Shown: positions 21,301-29,452, counted from the stretch's first letter. The stretch: DNA of 64,000 nucleotides from Yinghuangia aomiensis (GCF_039542225.1 NZ_BAABHS010000040.1:6484-70483); one strand, 5' to 3'. Translations and numbers: made by a program. Notes: generated by a model from the letters alone, not told the origin.

Positions 21301-23229
21301 ACCCAGACCGAGGACTTCACCGTCGTCGGCATCGGCGACATGTCCGGCGACGTGTTCGGCAACGGCATGCTGCTGTCCGAGCACATCCGCCTGGTCGCCG
21401 CGTTCGACCACCGGCACATCTTCCTCGACCCGGACCCGGAGTCGGCGGCGTCCTACGCCGAGCGGCGCCGGCTGTTCGACCTGCCGCGCAGCTCGTGGGC
21501 GGACTACAACCCCGACCTGATCTCCGCGGGCGGCGGCGTGTACCCGCGCACCGCCAAGTCCGTGCAGATCACCCCGCAGGTCCGGGCCCGGCTCGGACTG
21601 CCCGACGCGGTCACCCGGCTCGCCCCGAACGAGTTGATGAAGGCCATCCTGCAGGCGCCCGTCGACCTGTTCTGGAACGGCGGCATCGGCACCTACATCA
21701 AGGCGTCCGCCGAGTCGAACACCGACGTCGGCGACAAGTCCAACGACGCCATCCGGGTCAACGGCGGCGACCTGCGGGTCAAGGTCGTCGGCGAAGGCGG
21801 CAACCTCGGCTGCACCCAGCTCGGCCGCGTCGAGTTCGCCCTCACCGGCGGCCGCATCAACACCGACGCGATCGACAACTCGGCGGGCGTGGACACCTCG
21901 GACCACGAGGTGAACATCAAGATCCTGCTCAACGGGATCGTGCAGGCCGGCGACATGACCGGGAAGCAGCGCAACGCGCTGCTCGCCGAGATGACCGACG
22001 AGGTCGGGCTGCTGGTCCTGGAGAACAACTACGAGCAGAACTACGCGCTCGCCAACGCGGTCGCGCAGGCTCCGGCGCTGCTCCAGGTCCACATGCGGTA
22101 CATGCGCAAGCTGGTCCGCGACGGGCTCCTCGACCGCGAGATCGAGTTCCTGCCCACCGACCGCCAGCTGCGCGAACGCGCCCAGCTCGGCGGCGGGCTG
22201 ACCCAGCCGGAACTGGCCGTCATGCTGGCGTACACGAAGATCGTGCTCGCCCAGGAACTCCTCGCCTCCGACCTGCCGGACGACGACTACCTGCGCAGCG
22301 AACTGCACCGGTACTTCCCGACCGCGCTGCGCGAGCGCTTCGGGACGCAGATCGACGGGCACGCGCTGCGCCGCGAGATCATCACCACGCGCGTGGTCAA
22401 CGACCTCGTCAACCTGGCCGGCATCTCGTTCATGTTCCGCATGCGCGAGGAGTCCGGGGCGTCCGCCGCCGAGGTGGCGCGCGCCCACCTGGCGGCCCGG
22501 CAGATCTACAAGGCCGACGAGATCCTCGACCGGATCAAGACCCTGGACAACCAGGTCGCGGCGTCCGTGCAGACCAAGATGCGGCTGCACCTGCGGCGGC
22601 TGGTCGAGCGGGCGACCCGGTGGATGCTCAGCAACCGGCGGGAGATCGACGTGGCCACGCAGGTCGCGTTCTTCGGCGAGGGTGTCGCGGACGTCGTCGC
22701 GCATCTGCCCAAGCTGCTCCGCGGCACCGACCAGGAGTGGATGGACGGGCTCTACAAGGAGTTCACCGAAGCGGGCGTGCCGTCCGACCTGGCGACCGTG
22801 GTGGCGGGCTTCTCGTCGTCGTACGCGGCGCTGGACATCTGCGAGGTCGCGCGCGACTCCGACCACGGCGTGGTCGAGGTCGCCGAGGTGTACTTCGACC
22901 TCGTGGACCGGCTGCCCATCGCGTACCTGCTCGACCGCATCATCGAGCTGCCGCGCGACGACCGCTGGAAGTCGGTGGCGCGGGCCTCGCTGCGCGAGGA
23001 CCTGTACGCCGCGCAGGCCGGCCTGACCTTCGAGGTCCTGTCGTCGGGCGGCGCGGACGACACCCCGGAGCAGCGGTTCGCCGCGTGGGAGCAGAAGAAC
23101 GCCTCCGTCATCACCCGGGCGCGGACCACGCTGGAGGAGCTCCAGGAGACCGAGTCCTACGACTTGGCGACGCTGTCGGTGGCGATGCGGGTGATCCGCA
23201 CGCTGCTGCGCAGCGGGAGCATGAACTGA
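18337..23229 (+). CDS. Large NAD-specific glutamate dehydrogenase (180-kDa class)
   Basis: A 1630-residue protein, the size of the L_180 NAD-glutamate dehydrogenases, which deaminate glutamate to 2-oxoglutarate and ammonium. The N-terminal half carries ACT-like regulatory segments (about 70-170 and after 350) and the domain HFTFLGYREYDL. The catalytic core (about 770-1200) includes RFGAVARGGLRWSDRREDFR, VGAKGGFVGK, VVGIGDMSGDVFGNGML and KVVGEGGNLGCTQLGRVEFA. ATG 18337 has AGGAG upstream and starts MQSKLDEAK; earlier in-frame starts lack this. With pruA upstream, the pair gives a route from proline to 2-oxoglutarate. A 15-base dyad and a terminator follow. Confidence 0.96.
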   Translation: MQSKLDEAKADLLARAAEAARQASSQHGGGADGAGPIDLDVLLRRYYRHTAPDDLVGRDPVDVYGAAISHCRLAAARPQGTAKVRVFTPSVEENGWASGHTVIEIATDDMPFLVDSVTNELSRQDRAIHVVVHPQMVVRRDITGTLLEILDTSDAGGVPAGSTVESWMHIEIDRESNREDIRTIESGLQRVMSDVRESVEDWDKMRDKALRIADSLAEEESPAVLDADEVAETWELLRWLTEDHFTFLGYREYDLVTEEDGGEDILRAVPGTGLGLLRPDQHMSVSFSRLSPEARAKAREQRLLILTKANSRSTVHRPAYLDYVGIKKFDADGNVVGERRFLGLFGSSMYTESVTRIPVIKRKVQQVLETAGFPQNSHDGRDLLQILETYPRDDLFQISVPELYDIVISVLHLQERRRLRLFLRKDEYGRFYSALVFLPRDRYTTEVRLKMQDILLRELGGATIDFTAHSTESVLARLHFTVRVPNGNTLVDPDVDGIERQLAEATRSWADDFAEALVAECGEEPAAELSRRYAGAFPEGYKAEFSARTAVADLRRIANLDPESQDFTLNLYHPIGALPGERRFKVYRVGGPLSLSEVLPILQRMGLEVVDERPYELRRADGRIAWVYDFGLRHDPALDAGHDDTKELFQDAFAAVWTGRAESDGFNALVLRAGLNWRQAMVLRAYAKYLRQAGTTFSQDYIEDALVGNVHIARLLVNLFEARFSPGHQQAGRELVDGLVEELDGALDQVASLDEDRILRSFVAMVRATLRTNFFQHGADGAPHDYLALKFDPLAIPDLPAPRPKFEIFVYSPRVEGVHLRFGAVARGGLRWSDRREDFRTEILGLVKAQMVKNTVIVPVGAKGGFVGKHLPDPSVSREAWLAEGIACYKTFISGLLDITDNMVGGQVVPPTDVVRHDGDDTYLVVAADKGTATFSDIANEVAGSYGFWLGDAFASGGSAGYDHKGMGITARGAWESVKRHFRELGHDTQTEDFTVVGIGDMSGDVFGNGMLLSEHIRLVAAFDHRHIFLDPDPESAASYAERRRLFDLPRSSWADYNPDLISAGGGVYPRTAKSVQITPQVRARLGLPDAVTRLAPNELMKAILQAPVDLFWNGGIGTYIKASAESNTDVGDKSNDAIRVNGGDLRVKVVGEGGNLGCTQLGRVEFALTGGRINTDAIDNSAGVDTSDHEVNIKILLNGIVQAGDMTGKQRNALLAEMTDEVGLLVLENNYEQNYALANAVAQAPALLQVHMRYMRKLVRDGLLDREIEFLPTDRQLRERAQLGGGLTQPELAVMLAYTKIVLAQELLASDLPDDDYLRSELHRYFPTALRERFGTQIDGHALRREIITTRVVNDLVNLAGISFMFRMREESGASAAEVARAHLAARQIYKADEILDRIKTLDNQVAASVQTKMRLHLRRLVERATRWMLSNRREIDVATQVAFFGEGVADVVAHLPKLLRGTDQEWMDGLYKEFTEAGVPSDLATVVAGFSSSYAALDICEVARDSDHGVVEVAEVYFDLVDRLPIAYLLDRIIELPRDDRWKSVARASLREDLYAAQAGLTFEVLSSGGADDTPEQRFAAWEQKNASVITRARTTLEELQETESYDLATLSVAMRVIRTLLRSGSMN

Positions 23230-23250
23230 CGCGCGGAAAGCGCCGATGAA

Positions 23251-23265
23251 TTGACGCAGCGTCAA
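23251..23265. promoter_or_regulatory. Perfect 15-base dyad after the glutamate dehydrogenase gene
   Basis: TTGACGC-A-GCGTCAA is a perfect inverted repeat with a one-base centre, matching the dyad at 18018-18032 in at least 11 of 15 positions. It sits 22 bases past the dehydrogenase stop and before the next gene, so it may be an operator for that gene. Confidence 0.4.
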
Positions 23266-23317
23266 CAGTAGGCGAGAACAGGCCAACCCGCCTGGTTTCG
23301 CACGGTTCGGGTCTTGT

Positions 23318-23354
23318 GCAGGGCCGCGAGGAGATGTTTTCCTTGCGGCCCTGC
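23318..23354 (+). terminator. Terminator after the glutamate dehydrogenase gene
   Basis: GCAGGGCCGC and GCGGCCCTGC form a 10-bp stem, with a further AGGA/TCCT pairing inside, followed by GTTGTT. It separates the dehydrogenase from the LppU-like gene. Confidence 0.6.
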
Positions 23355-23434
23355 CGTTGTTACCGGGGGGTATCGCGGCGCTTTCGGACGGGTACGCCGG
23401 GTTGTCGGCGTGCTCTCGCCACGGAGGCCCTTCG

Positions 23435-24160
23435 ATGTTCGACAGGTACGACCGGCAAGATCCGCAAGGCGGGCAGGACCGCCCGGACGATGCGGAACAC
23501 CCGGCCGCCCCGGCGCCCTACCTGCCGGCGTGGCTGGACGCGACGCCGGTGCACGGGGGCGAGCTGGAGCCGTACGAGCCGCAGGCGTACGAACCCCAGG
23601 TGTACGACCCGCAGGCGTACGGCGAGTACGCCGACGGCGCGTACGGCGCGTACGGCGGCCAGGGCGACCCGGGCCACCTGACCGTCGAGCCGATCGGCTG
23701 GTACGGCGCCGACCCCACACCCGGCCCCGCACCGGGCCCCATACCGGCTCCTGCGGCCGACCGCGCCCTCCCGGCCCGGGTGGAGCCGTCCGGTGCCGAG
23801 GTGGCCCCGGTGCCGACCACGGGCCGCGCCGCACGGCGTCCGCGGCGGCGGCTCGGGAGTGCCGCCCGGGTCGCGCTGGCCGGGGGAGTGGTCGCGTTCC
23901 TGGGCGTGTTCGGCTACTGGGGCTGGTCGTACTACCAAGGCGATCCGCGCAGCGTGCAGGAAGGCGACTGCATCGCGGCGCTGACCGGCGACGACATCCG
24001 CCCGGCGTCGTGCCAGGACCCGAACGTGAAGTTCCAGGTGCAGGAGATCTTCACCAATACGGCGGACACGGCGGCGTGCACGTCGGTGCTCGGCTCCACC
24101 AATCCGCTGGTGGTCAAGCGGGACGGGCGCAGCGACGTGTGGTGCGTGGGGCCGAAGTAG
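23435..24160 (+). CDS. Single-pass membrane protein with LppU-like extracellular domain
   Basis: A 241-residue protein. Residues 1-135 are Tyr/Pro/Glu-rich with repeated QAYEPQVYDPQAYG-type units; a basic stop (RRPRRRLGS) and one membrane segment (about 147-168, VALAGGVVAFLGVFGYWGW) follow. The C-terminal outside domain has a paired-cysteine pattern (EGDCIAAL, PASCQDPNVKFQV, AACTSVLG, VWCVGPK) typical of LppU/SCO3897-type domains, where four cysteines probably form two disulfides. Function unknown. ATG 23435 is supported by ACGGAGG. The dyad at 23251 and a terminator lie upstream, so it is probably transcribed alone. Confidence 0.75.
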   Translation: MFDRYDRQDPQGGQDRPDDAEHPAAPAPYLPAWLDATPVHGGELEPYEPQAYEPQVYDPQAYGEYADGAYGAYGGQGDPGHLTVEPIGWYGADPTPGPAPGPIPAPAADRALPARVEPSGAEVAPVPTTGRAARRPRRRLGSAARVALAGGVVAFLGVFGYWGWSYYQGDPRSVQEGDCIAALTGDDIRPASCQDPNVKFQVQEIFTNTADTAACTSVLGSTNPLVVKRDGRSDVWCVGPK

Positions 24161-24190
24161 CCCCGCGCCGGTGCTCTGCCGGCGCCCCGG

Positions 24191-24712
24191 TCAGTGCTGC
24201 GGGGCGCCTTCCGCTTCCGGCTCCGGCTGGGGCTTCGGGGCCGGTTCGGGGATCCGGCGCGGTTCCGCGCGGCGCGGCGCCGGCATCTCGGTCTCCAGCA
24301 GGAGCAGGTCGTCGCGGCGGCGCTCCTTCAGCAGCCACCACGAGCTGAGGTAGAAGACCGCGGGGATGCCGGTGGGGGCGAGCAGCCACAGCGGGCCGTC
24401 CAGGGTGACGGCCAGGATCGCCGTCCACAGGTGGATCATGCCCAGGGTGGCGGCGCGGCCGAGCGCCCCGAAGCCGTCGCGCAGCGTGTCGCGCACCGCG
24501 AAGATGCTCCCGGCGCACAGCGCGGCGAGGCCGGCGGTCAGTACGGCGGCGAGTATCAGCAGTTTGTCGAGGCCCGCGACCTCGTCGCCCTCACGTCGGA
24601 CGGCGACGGCCATGACCCCGAGGGAGCCCGCGCCGAGCGCGAGGGCGGCACCCTCGACGACGAGGACCGCATACAACGTGCGTAGCAGGGCTGTTCGCCT
24701 GCTGCCCCTCAT
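24191..24712 (-). CDS. Four-helix integral membrane protein of unknown function
   Basis: A 173-residue protein with four predicted membrane segments (about 9-35, 45-65, 80-100, 105-125), including AVLVVEGAALALGAGSLGVM and WTAILAVTLDGPLWLLAPTG, and a Pro/Glu-rich cytoplasmic tail (EPAPKPQPEPEAEGAPQH). It resembles small actinobacterial integral membrane proteins without assigned role. GGGGGAG three bases before ATG 24712 fixes the start. It is convergent with the LppU-like gene and divergent from glyA. Confidence 0.75.
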   Translation of the reverse strand: MRGSRRTALLRTLYAVLVVEGAALALGAGSLGVMAVAVRREGDEVAGLDKLLILAAVLTAGLAALCAGSIFAVRDTLRDGFGALGRAATLGMIHLWTAILAVTLDGPLWLLAPTGIPAVFYLSSWWLLKERRRDDLLLLETEMPAPRRAEPRRIPEPAPKPQPEPEAEGAPQH

Positions 24713-25010
24713 GAACTCCCCCGCAATCCCCGGTGCCCAGGCCCGGGTTGTCCGCGGCAGTTCGTCCAACCGGTCGCTTTCCGGGCATTCCCCGTGTCGT
24801 TTGTGGAGCACGTTACGCCTGTGAACCCTGCCAGGCGTGAGCGACCCCCGGGTGGCGGATCGGTAACGATCGTGGTCCGGCTCGGAACGCTGCTCTTTAC
24901 AGGTCAACATACCGTGCCGACGATTGCGGCAAATCGGATGATAAGCCGCGGTTTCCTGGGCTGTTGCGGTGATTTCGTTCGCGGCCGACGACGGGCGTGG
25001 CTTACGTTGG

Positions 25011-25130
25011 CGGTGCCGCGACTGGCGTCGACGTGGAACCGACCACGAGGGAGCGGCAGCGCAACCGCGCGTGGTGCCGTCCGCCTGGGCACCCGGGTCC
25101 GACCTGTGCAGGAATCGACCCGGGAGGAAT
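25011..25130 (+). ncRNA. ZTP (pfl) riboswitch controlling glyA
   Basis: The hallmarks of the ZTP/ZMP aptamer are in order. P1 strands TGCCGC (25014-25019) and GCGGCA (25053-25058) enclose GACTGGCG (25020-25027) and a GTGG/CCAC hairpin. The second domain has GGTGCC (25073-25078), the invariant CCGCCTGGGCA (25081-25091) and GGCACC. GGCG (25024-25027) can pair with CGCC (25082-25085), the known pseudoknot. Downstream CCCGGGTC (25092-25099) is perfectly complementary to GACCCGGG (25117-25124), which overlaps the glyA ribosome binding site GGGAGGA. Aptamer helix and anti-ribosome-binding helix share bases 25092-25093, so ligand binding should free translation. pfl RNAs typically precede folate and purine one-carbon genes, including glyA. 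Confidence 0.92.
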
Positions 25131-25134
25131 ACCC

Positions 25135-26415
25135 GTGGCTGCATCCGAACTGATGGACCGTCATCTCGAACTCTCCGCCGCCGACCCCGAGCTGGCCGGG
25201 CTGGTGCGCGCCGAAGAGCGCCTCCAGCACGAGACGCTGCGGATGATCCCCAGCGAGAACTACGTTTCCGCCGCCGTGCTGGCCGCCACCGGCTCGGTGC
25301 TCACCAACAAGTACTCCGAGGGCTACCCCGGCCGCCGCTACTACGAGGGCCAGCAGGTGATCGACCCGGTCGAGAACCTGGCCCGGGACCGGGCGAAGGC
25401 GCTGTTCCGCGCCGAGCACGCCAACGTCCAGCCGTATTCGGGCTCGCCCGCCAACCTGGCGATGTACCTGGCGTTCGCGCGTCCGGGCGACACCGTGATG
25501 GGCATGGCGCTGCCGATGGGCGGGCACCTCACGCACGGCTGGGACGTGTCGGCGACCGGCACGTGGTTCCGCGGCGTGCGGTACGGCGTGCGCCGCGACA
25601 CCGGCCGGGTCGACTTCGACGAAGTCCGGTCGCTCGCCCTCGCCGCCCGCCCGAAGATCATCTTCTGCGGCGGTACGGCCGTGCCGCGTACCGTCGACTT
25701 CGCCGCGTTCGCCTCGATCGCACAGGAGGCCGGCGCCCTGCTGGTCGCCGACATCTCGCACATCGCGGGCCTGGTCGCGGCAGGTGTGCACCCGTCGCCG
25801 ATCGGCCACGCCGACGTCGTGTCGACGACCACGCACAAGACGCTGCGCGGCCCGCGCGGCGCGATGCTGCTCTGCGGTGCCGACCATGCCAAGGCCGTCG
25901 ACCAGGCGGTGTTCCCGGGCCTCCAGGGCGGTCCGCACAACCACACCACCGCGGCCATCGCGGTGGCGCTGCGGGAGGCCACGACCGAGGAGTTCCGTGC
26001 GTACGCGCGCGCTGTGGTCGCCAACGCCGCCCGGCTGGCCAAGGAACTCACCGCCCGCGGCTACGACTTGGTCTCCGGCGGCACCGACACCCACCTGATC
26101 CTCGTCGACCTCGCGTCGACCGGCGTCGCGGGCAAGTCGGCCGCGAAGGCGCTCGACCGGGCGGGGATCGTGGTCAACCACAACGCGGTTCCCTATGACC
26201 CGCGCAAGCCGTTCGACCCGTCGGGCATCCGCCTGGGCACGCCCGCGCTCACCTCGCGCGGCCTCGACCCCGGCCACATGCCGCAGATCGCGGCCTGGAT
26301 CGACCGGGTGATCACCGCGCTCCGCGACGGCCGCAGCGGCGTCGAAGAGCAGGTCCGCGCCGAGGTCCGCGAGCTGATGGCCGCCTACCCGGCACCGGGC
26401 GTGCCGGTCGCCTGA
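25135..26415 (+). CDS. glyA: Serine hydroxymethyltransferase
   Basis: A 426-residue PLP enzyme interconverting serine and glycine with tetrahydrofolate, the main source of one-carbon units for purine synthesis. Motifs: RMIPSENYVSAAVL near the N-terminus, NKYSEGYPGRRYYEGQQ, the PLP-aspartate region LLVADISHIAGLVA, the Schiff-base Lys235 in STTTHKTLRGPRG, and LQGGPHNH. GTG 25135 follows GGGAGGAAT and gives MAASELMDRHLELS. The ribosome binding site is predicted to be hidden by the upstream riboswitch unless ZTP/ZMP (a signal of 10-formyl-THF shortage) is bound. It is convergent with the FHA-FtsK gene. Confidence 0.96.
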   Translation: MAASELMDRHLELSAADPELAGLVRAEERLQHETLRMIPSENYVSAAVLAATGSVLTNKYSEGYPGRRYYEGQQVIDPVENLARDRAKALFRAEHANVQPYSGSPANLAMYLAFARPGDTVMGMALPMGGHLTHGWDVSATGTWFRGVRYGVRRDTGRVDFDEVRSLALAARPKIIFCGGTAVPRTVDFAAFASIAQEAGALLVADISHIAGLVAAGVHPSPIGHADVVSTTTHKTLRGPRGAMLLCGADHAKAVDQAVFPGLQGGPHNHTTAAIAVALREATTEEFRAYARAVVANAARLAKELTARGYDLVSGGTDTHLILVDLASTGVAGKSAAKALDRAGIVVNHNAVPYDPRKPFDPSGIRLGTPALTSRGLDPGHMPQIAAWIDRVITALRDGRSGVEEQVRAEVRELMAAYPAPGVPVA

Positions 26416-26455
26416 CCCTCCGACGGGCCGGTGACGCCGCTGCCGGAGTTGTGCC

Positions 26456-29104
26456 TCACCACAGCTTCGGCAGCGGCGCGGCACCGAGCTGGTCGGCGGC
26501 CCGCTGCAGGGTGCCGACCAGCAGGGCCAGGTCCGTGGGGCCGATCGGCGGTCTCCCGCCGACCCCGGGGGCCGCGGCGCGCCGCCGGTTGAGCGGGGCG
26601 CCGAGGTCCGTCCAGTCCTGGCGCACCGCGGTGGGACGCAGCGTCGCGGTCCGCGGCATGCGGCCGGTGACCCGGCCCGCCTGGAACGGGTGCACCGCGC
26701 CGTCCGAACCGCGTACCAGCGCCCGGCCCGGGAACTCGGCGTCCAGCGCCGCCGCGTCGTCGATGTGCAGCACCGCGTGCGAGGACGCGCCGTCGTCGAC
26801 CCGCAGCGCGATCCGCAGCTCCGGCTCGGCGGTCACCTCCAAGCCCAGCGCGGGCTGCCCGGTGGTGACCGCCAAGTGCATGCCGAGGCCGCCCCCGCGG
26901 TGCACGATCTCGGCGAGGCCCTTCACGAAGCCCGGGAAATGCCGTGCCACACCGTCTATGTCGTCCACGGCCACCAGCAACCGCGGGAGCGCGAGCCCGG
27001 ATTCGTCCCGGTAGGACGCGAACGGCATGCCGCGCAGCAGATGCTCACGCCGCGTCAGTTCGGCGTGCAGCGCCGCGAGGGCTTCCCCGGTGCGGCGTCC
27101 GTCGGGCTCGTCCAGGTAGCCGACCGTGTGCGGCAGATCGGCGCACACCGCCAAGCCGTCGGGCGGGGACTCCGGGTCGAGTGCGGTACCGCGCACCAGC
27201 ACCAGCGCGAACCGGTCGGGGCGGTTCGCCACCGCAAGGGACGACACCAAGGCCGTCAGCAGTTCGGTCTTCCCGACGCCGGGGGCGCCCGCGATGACGG
27301 CATGCGGGCCGTCCGTGTCCAGGTCGGCGGTGACCGCGCCGCGCACGTCCGCGCCGAGCACGGTGCGTGTCGAACGGCCGTCCTCGCGCCAGGCGGCCTG
27401 CACCTTCGCCGGCGTCATCAGGTCGAGGCCCAGCAGATCGAGCAGCCGCACCGTCTCCGGCAGCGGCGACACCGCGCGGGACGCCGCCTCGCGCAGCGGC
27501 GCCACCGCCCGCGCGAACCGGTCCGCCCAGGCGGGCGACACCGCGTCGGCGACCACGTCCTCCAGGCGCCCGGCGCCCGGCCCGACCAGCGACAGCCGGG
27601 TGCCGACCTCGCCCGCGACCCGGCCGATCACCGCGCACTGCAAAGGGAGTTCCTCGGCCCGGTCGTCCAGGCACAGCGCGTGGACGCCGACCGCCGGGCC
27701 CTCCGCGAGCAGGCGTACCAGCTCCGGGCGGGCGGTGAGCGCGCCCGCACCGTCCAGGACCAGCACGGTGCGGCGCTGCAGCGGGCGCCCGCCCTCGCGG
27801 TCCGCACGGTCCATCCGGTCCAGCAACTCGCCTGTCCGCGCCACCACTTGATCGCGGGTGAGGCCGATCAGCAGCCGGCAGTCCTGGCCGTCTGCGGGAC
27901 GCAGGTGGGGCAGCCAGCGCAGCCACGCCCAGTCCGCCGCGGCGGACGGATCGGCGCACAGCAGCACCAGTTCCAGATCGTGCGGGCCGTGCAGCGCGGC
28001 GAGTTGCGCGACCACCGAACGCGCCAGACCCAGCAGCCGGGGCCGCGGTCCCGCCAGCCCGAGCACCGCATCGGCGAGGGGGACGGTCACCGGCGCCGCG
28101 AACGCGGTCAGCCGCCGCACCCCCTCGCTGGACGCGACGGTCACCTCGGACGGCACGTCGCCCGTGCCCAGCCGCACCGCCAGCCGTCCCGCGCGCTCGC
28201 CGGCCCGCTCCCACATCCGCACCGGCACCGCCGCCCGCCCGGACTCGGACGCGCCCGCGTCCAGCGCGGCGAGCAGCAGCGCCGCCGGGTCGGGGGCCAA
28301 GGCGCGGCGCCGCCGCACCTCTTCGACCACCGCGAGGCGCGCCTGGTCCTCGCGCTCGGCGCGGTCGTTGGCGGCCGCGCGTCGCCGGGCGGCGAAGCCG
28401 ATCCGCCGGGTCGCCGGCTCGTCCGGCAGGTCGATGCGCACCGGCTCGACCGGCACCGGGCCGGGGCGCGCGGCACGCGGCAGGACCACGTGGCCCAGGC
28501 CGTCCGGGCGCGGCGCGTCGGGCGACGGGGGCGGTTCGGCGTCGTACGGCAGCGGCAGCACCGCGCTCAGCGTCGTCTCGCCGAGCCGCAGCAGCGACCC
28601 GGGGGACAGCAGCACCGGCTCACGGCCCACCGGAAGGCCGTCCAGCGTCGTGCCGTTCGTCGAGCCCAGGTCCGCGACGTGCACCCGGCCGCCCGCACCC
28701 GGCGTTATGGTCAGCTCGGCGTGCAGCCGCGACAGGTCCGGGTCGCCGATGCGGATCTCCGCCTCGGGCGCGCGGCCGATGCGCACCGTGCCCTGCCGCA
28801 GCAGGTGCACACCGCCCGCGTCGGGACCGCCCACCACGCGCAGTTCGGGCGAGCCGACGGCGGGCGACGCGGGACCGGGCTTGCCGATCGTCACCAGCGC
28901 GCCGTCCACCAGCGGCGGCCGCCCCAGCGGCGTGTTGTCGGCCAGCCGGGTGTCGCCGACCCAGAAACGCTGCCCGTCCGTGCCGGATGTGGACCGCAGC
29001 GCCCCCGCGACGGCGCCGAACGTCGTGCCGGTCGGCGCGGTCACGAGCACGTCCGCGCCCGGACCGTCGCCCCGGGACCCCAGCACGGTCAGCCGGATCT
29101 GCAT
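26456..29104 (-). CDS. FHA-domain FtsK/SpoIIIE-like ATPase (EssC-like architecture)
   Basis: An 882-residue protein. The N-terminal ~75 residues resemble a degenerate FHA-like module; a canonical FHA domain follows (about 95-165) with GR, SRLHAEL and STNGTTLDG, the pattern that binds phosphothreonine. Residues 230-260 are basic. The C-terminal part has a P-loop AGAPGVGKTELL (near 605) and Walker B-like RLLVAVDDID of the FtsK/SpoIIIE fold. EssC/YukB of type VII secretion has two N-terminal FHA modules before FtsK domains, but no WXG100, EccB/D or protease gene is nearby. ATG 29104 has ACGGAGG upstream. It is divergent from two Ser/Thr kinases, a likely source of its phospho-ligand. Confidence 0.85.
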   Translation of the reverse strand: MQIRLTVLGSRGDGPGADVLVTAPTGTTFGAVAGALRSTSGTDGQRFWVGDTRLADNTPLGRPPLVDGALVTIGKPGPASPAVGSPELRVVGGPDAGGVHLLRQGTVRIGRAPEAEIRIGDPDLSRLHAELTITPGAGGRVHVADLGSTNGTTLDGLPVGREPVLLSPGSLLRLGETTLSAVLPLPYDAEPPPSPDAPRPDGLGHVVLPRAARPGPVPVEPVRIDLPDEPATRRIGFAARRRAAANDRAEREDQARLAVVEEVRRRRALAPDPAALLLAALDAGASESGRAAVPVRMWERAGERAGRLAVRLGTGDVPSEVTVASSEGVRRLTAFAAPVTVPLADAVLGLAGPRPRLLGLARSVVAQLAALHGPHDLELVLLCADPSAAADWAWLRWLPHLRPADGQDCRLLIGLTRDQVVARTGELLDRMDRADREGGRPLQRRTVLVLDGAGALTARPELVRLLAEGPAVGVHALCLDDRAEELPLQCAVIGRVAGEVGTRLSLVGPGAGRLEDVVADAVSPAWADRFARAVAPLREAASRAVSPLPETVRLLDLLGLDLMTPAKVQAAWREDGRSTRTVLGADVRGAVTADLDTDGPHAVIAGAPGVGKTELLTALVSSLAVANRPDRFALVLVRGTALDPESPPDGLAVCADLPHTVGYLDEPDGRRTGEALAALHAELTRREHLLRGMPFASYRDESGLALPRLLVAVDDIDGVARHFPGFVKGLAEIVHRGGGLGMHLAVTTGQPALGLEVTAEPELRIALRVDDGASSHAVLHIDDAAALDAEFPGRALVRGSDGAVHPFQAGRVTGRMPRTATLRPTAVRQDWTDLGAPLNRRRAAAPGVGGRPPIGPTDLALLVGTLQRAADQLGAAPLPKLW

Positions 29105-29119
29105 GGTCCTCCGTCCGCC

Positions 29120-29153
29120 CTGTGCCTGCTGTGCCTGCTGTGCCTCGTGTGCC
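29120..29153. repeat. 9-bp tandem repeat next to the FHA-FtsK start
   Basis: About 3.8 copies of CTGTGCCTG (third copy ends CTC, partial fourth GTGTGCC) lie 16 bases before the FHA-FtsK start codon, within its leader on the minus strand. It is the clearest simple repeat between this gene and the kinases. Confidence 0.7.
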
Positions 29154-29304
29154 GCTCGGAACTGCCCACCGCTGCGCCCGCCGCCGTCTCGGCCCTGGCG
29201 CCGTTACGGCTGCCCCGGATAGTGCCCCGGATTCCGCCGTCCACCGGACCGTTCCGCCGCCCGCGCCCCGTAGGTCTCCGCACTCCGCCCCGCCATCATC
29301 CCCG

Positions 29305-29329
29305 CATCCTCGCACCCGGGACGAGGATG
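29305..29329. promoter_or_regulatory. Inverted repeat in the divergent FHA-FtsK / kinase region
   Basis: CATCCTCG and CGAGGATG form a perfect 8-bp dyad around a nine-base centre, roughly midway between the divergent genes (382-base gap). It is a candidate operator. The rest of the gap holds the 9-bp repeats and the kinase promoter; no gene is seen. Confidence 0.35.
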
Positions 29330-29422
29330 GCACTCCGCGCGCGCGAATGGGAATGATCTTGGGACCTGCGGGCACCCGGCGAACCGGGTGCGCGCCACGC
29401 GCGTCCCCGCACCCGAGGGACC

Positions 29423-29452
29423 CTGACGAGTCCCGGGCGCGCGCCATAGGGT
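29423..29452 (+). promoter_or_regulatory. Candidate promoter of the first kinase gene
   Basis: CTGACG (29423-29428) and TAGGGT (29447-29452) are 18 bases apart, about 35 bases upstream of the kinase GTG start. The hexamers are good but not consensus matches to the vegetative actinobacterial promoter. Confidence 0.4.

Noticed and set aside
18409..23286. Very long open frame (about 1,600 residues) antisense to the glutamate dehydrogenase gene
   Set aside because: Its composition (Arg/Val/Asp/Gly-rich with no domain) is what the complement of a GC3-biased gene gives, and the plus strand encodes a clear full-length enzyme.
25011..25130. Glycine riboswitch upstream of glyA
   Set aside because: The conserved glycine-aptamer elements are absent, while the CCGCCTGGGCA signature and paired P1 match the ZTP class.
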